Translations under genes and position numbers: made by a program
Source of the DNA: Flavobacterium azooxidireducens
Lineage (GTDB): Bacteria; Bacteroidota; Bacteroidia; Flavobacteriales; Flavobacteriaceae
Assembly: GCF_023195775.1 (NCBI RefSeq)
Contig: NZ_CP096205.1
Span: forward strand, 2,916,001 to 2,980,000
Reading direction: 5' to 3'
DNA: 64,000 nt
The notes under the pieces: generated by a model
The model's input: the letters and a program-made list of their open reading frames with translations, nothing else
Told to the model about the DNA's origin: nothing
Database searches by the model: none
In this document: positions 63,707 to 64,000 of the stretch, piece after piece
How the letters are laid out: every line of letters begins with the position of its first letter
Numbering within the stretch: the stretch's first letter is position 1

Positions 63707-64000
63707 ATGAGAAACAGCAGATACATAATTTTCTTTTTGCTAATAAGTCAGATTTTATTGGCTCAAAAACCTACGCTTAAAAAGGCAGATGAACTTTTTG
63801 CCAATAAAGCGTATGTCGAAGCAGCAAAAATGTATGAAAAATTTAAGGAAAAGCAAGATCAAAAAGTGCTTCAAAATTTAGGAGATTGTTATTACTACAA
63901 TGCTCAAATGAAATTTGCTGCCGACAATTATGGTAATTTGGTTTTTAAATACAAAGACAGCGTAAAACCGGATTATTTATTCCGCTATGCTCATGCTTTA
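63707..64000 (+). CDS. OmpA/PorE-like protein, 3' partial at window edge
   Basis: Open from the ATG at 63707 to the last base with no stop, 98 codons visible. A signal peptide (MRNSRYIIFFLLISQILLAQ) is followed by KPTLKKADELFANKAYVEAA and KMYEKF, closely like the TPR start of the OmpA/PorE-like protein at 17394 (KLKKADQLFSTYAYVDAAKM). The start is 10 bp after the SprF-like stop. By analogy the missing part should carry the PD40 propeller and OmpA domain. Third gene of the second surface locus. Confidence 0.88.
   Translation, partial: MRNSRYIIFFLLISQILLAQKPTLKKADELFANKAYVEAAKMYEKFKEKQDQKVLQNLGDCYYYNAQMKFAADNYGNLVFKYKDSVKPDYLFRYAHAL

Overview
The window comes from an AT-rich member of the Bacteroidota, most likely a Flavobacterium-like flavobacterium. 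Evidence: two loci that each pair a giant gliding-motility/type IX secretion (T9SS) type adhesin with a PorP/SprF-like protein and a PorE-like OmpA protein; many promoters with the Bacteroidota -7 element TAnnTTTG; almost no Shine-Dalgarno sequences; and lineage-typical proteins (GIN-domain/DUF2807, YtxJ, TPR sensor kinases, DnaJ with a reduced zinc region).

Layout. 1-6.2 kb: 3' part of an M1 aminopeptidase, a small membrane protein, a UvrD/PcrA helicase, then a GxxExxY protein set among CTTTGCG-type repeats, and a conserved flavobacterial protein. 6.2-9.3 kb: a two-component system (response regulator opposite a TPR sensor kinase) with a 54-aa lipoprotein gene between them. 9.8-19.3 kb: first surface locus, with a 2.2-kaa adhesin whose C-terminal sorting domain is broken by a frameshift in a G5 run, then SprF-like and OmpA/PorE-like genes. 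19.5-27.3 kb: ligA and a type III restriction-modification island (HTH regulator, Mod, Res) followed by a decayed antitoxin-like fragment. 27.3-31.2 kb: YhhN-like membrane protein, guaB, tRNA-Pro with a duplicated 3' end, trxB. 31.2-35.6 kb: envelope group (two GIN-domain proteins, PspC protein, PadR regulator, DUF4870). 35.7-40 kb: DUF4442, TIGR01777 epimerase, YceI, grpE-dnaJ. 40.2-43.7 kb: HEPN-like orphan, two tandem 97-aa paralogues, a thioredoxin-like protein and a secreted TonB_C-like protein. 44-53 kb: clpB, two lipoproteins, ytxJ, fumarylacetoacetase, glyA. 53.1-64 kb: a five-LysM protein, then the second surface locus: a 2434-aa adhesin with nine 474-bp repeats, SprF-like and the start of an OmpA-like gene cut by the window edge.

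How they work together. In each surface locus the adhesin should cross the outer membrane through the T9SS, using its type-B C-terminal domain, with its own SprF-like partner and an OmpA/PorE-like peptidoglycan-binding partner. The two-component system lies directly upstream of the first locus. The word TCCGTAAAAT occurs both in its intergenic region and in the 517-bp leader of the adhesin, so it may control that locus. Intergenic DNA is crowded with palindromic and interspersed repeats of several families; one family of about 145 bp has three full-length copies here. The most interesting unexplained items are the G-run frameshift, the higher-order repeat structure of the second adhesin, the GxxExxY cassette, the shared putative operator, the HEPN-like orphan and the tandem 97-aa family.
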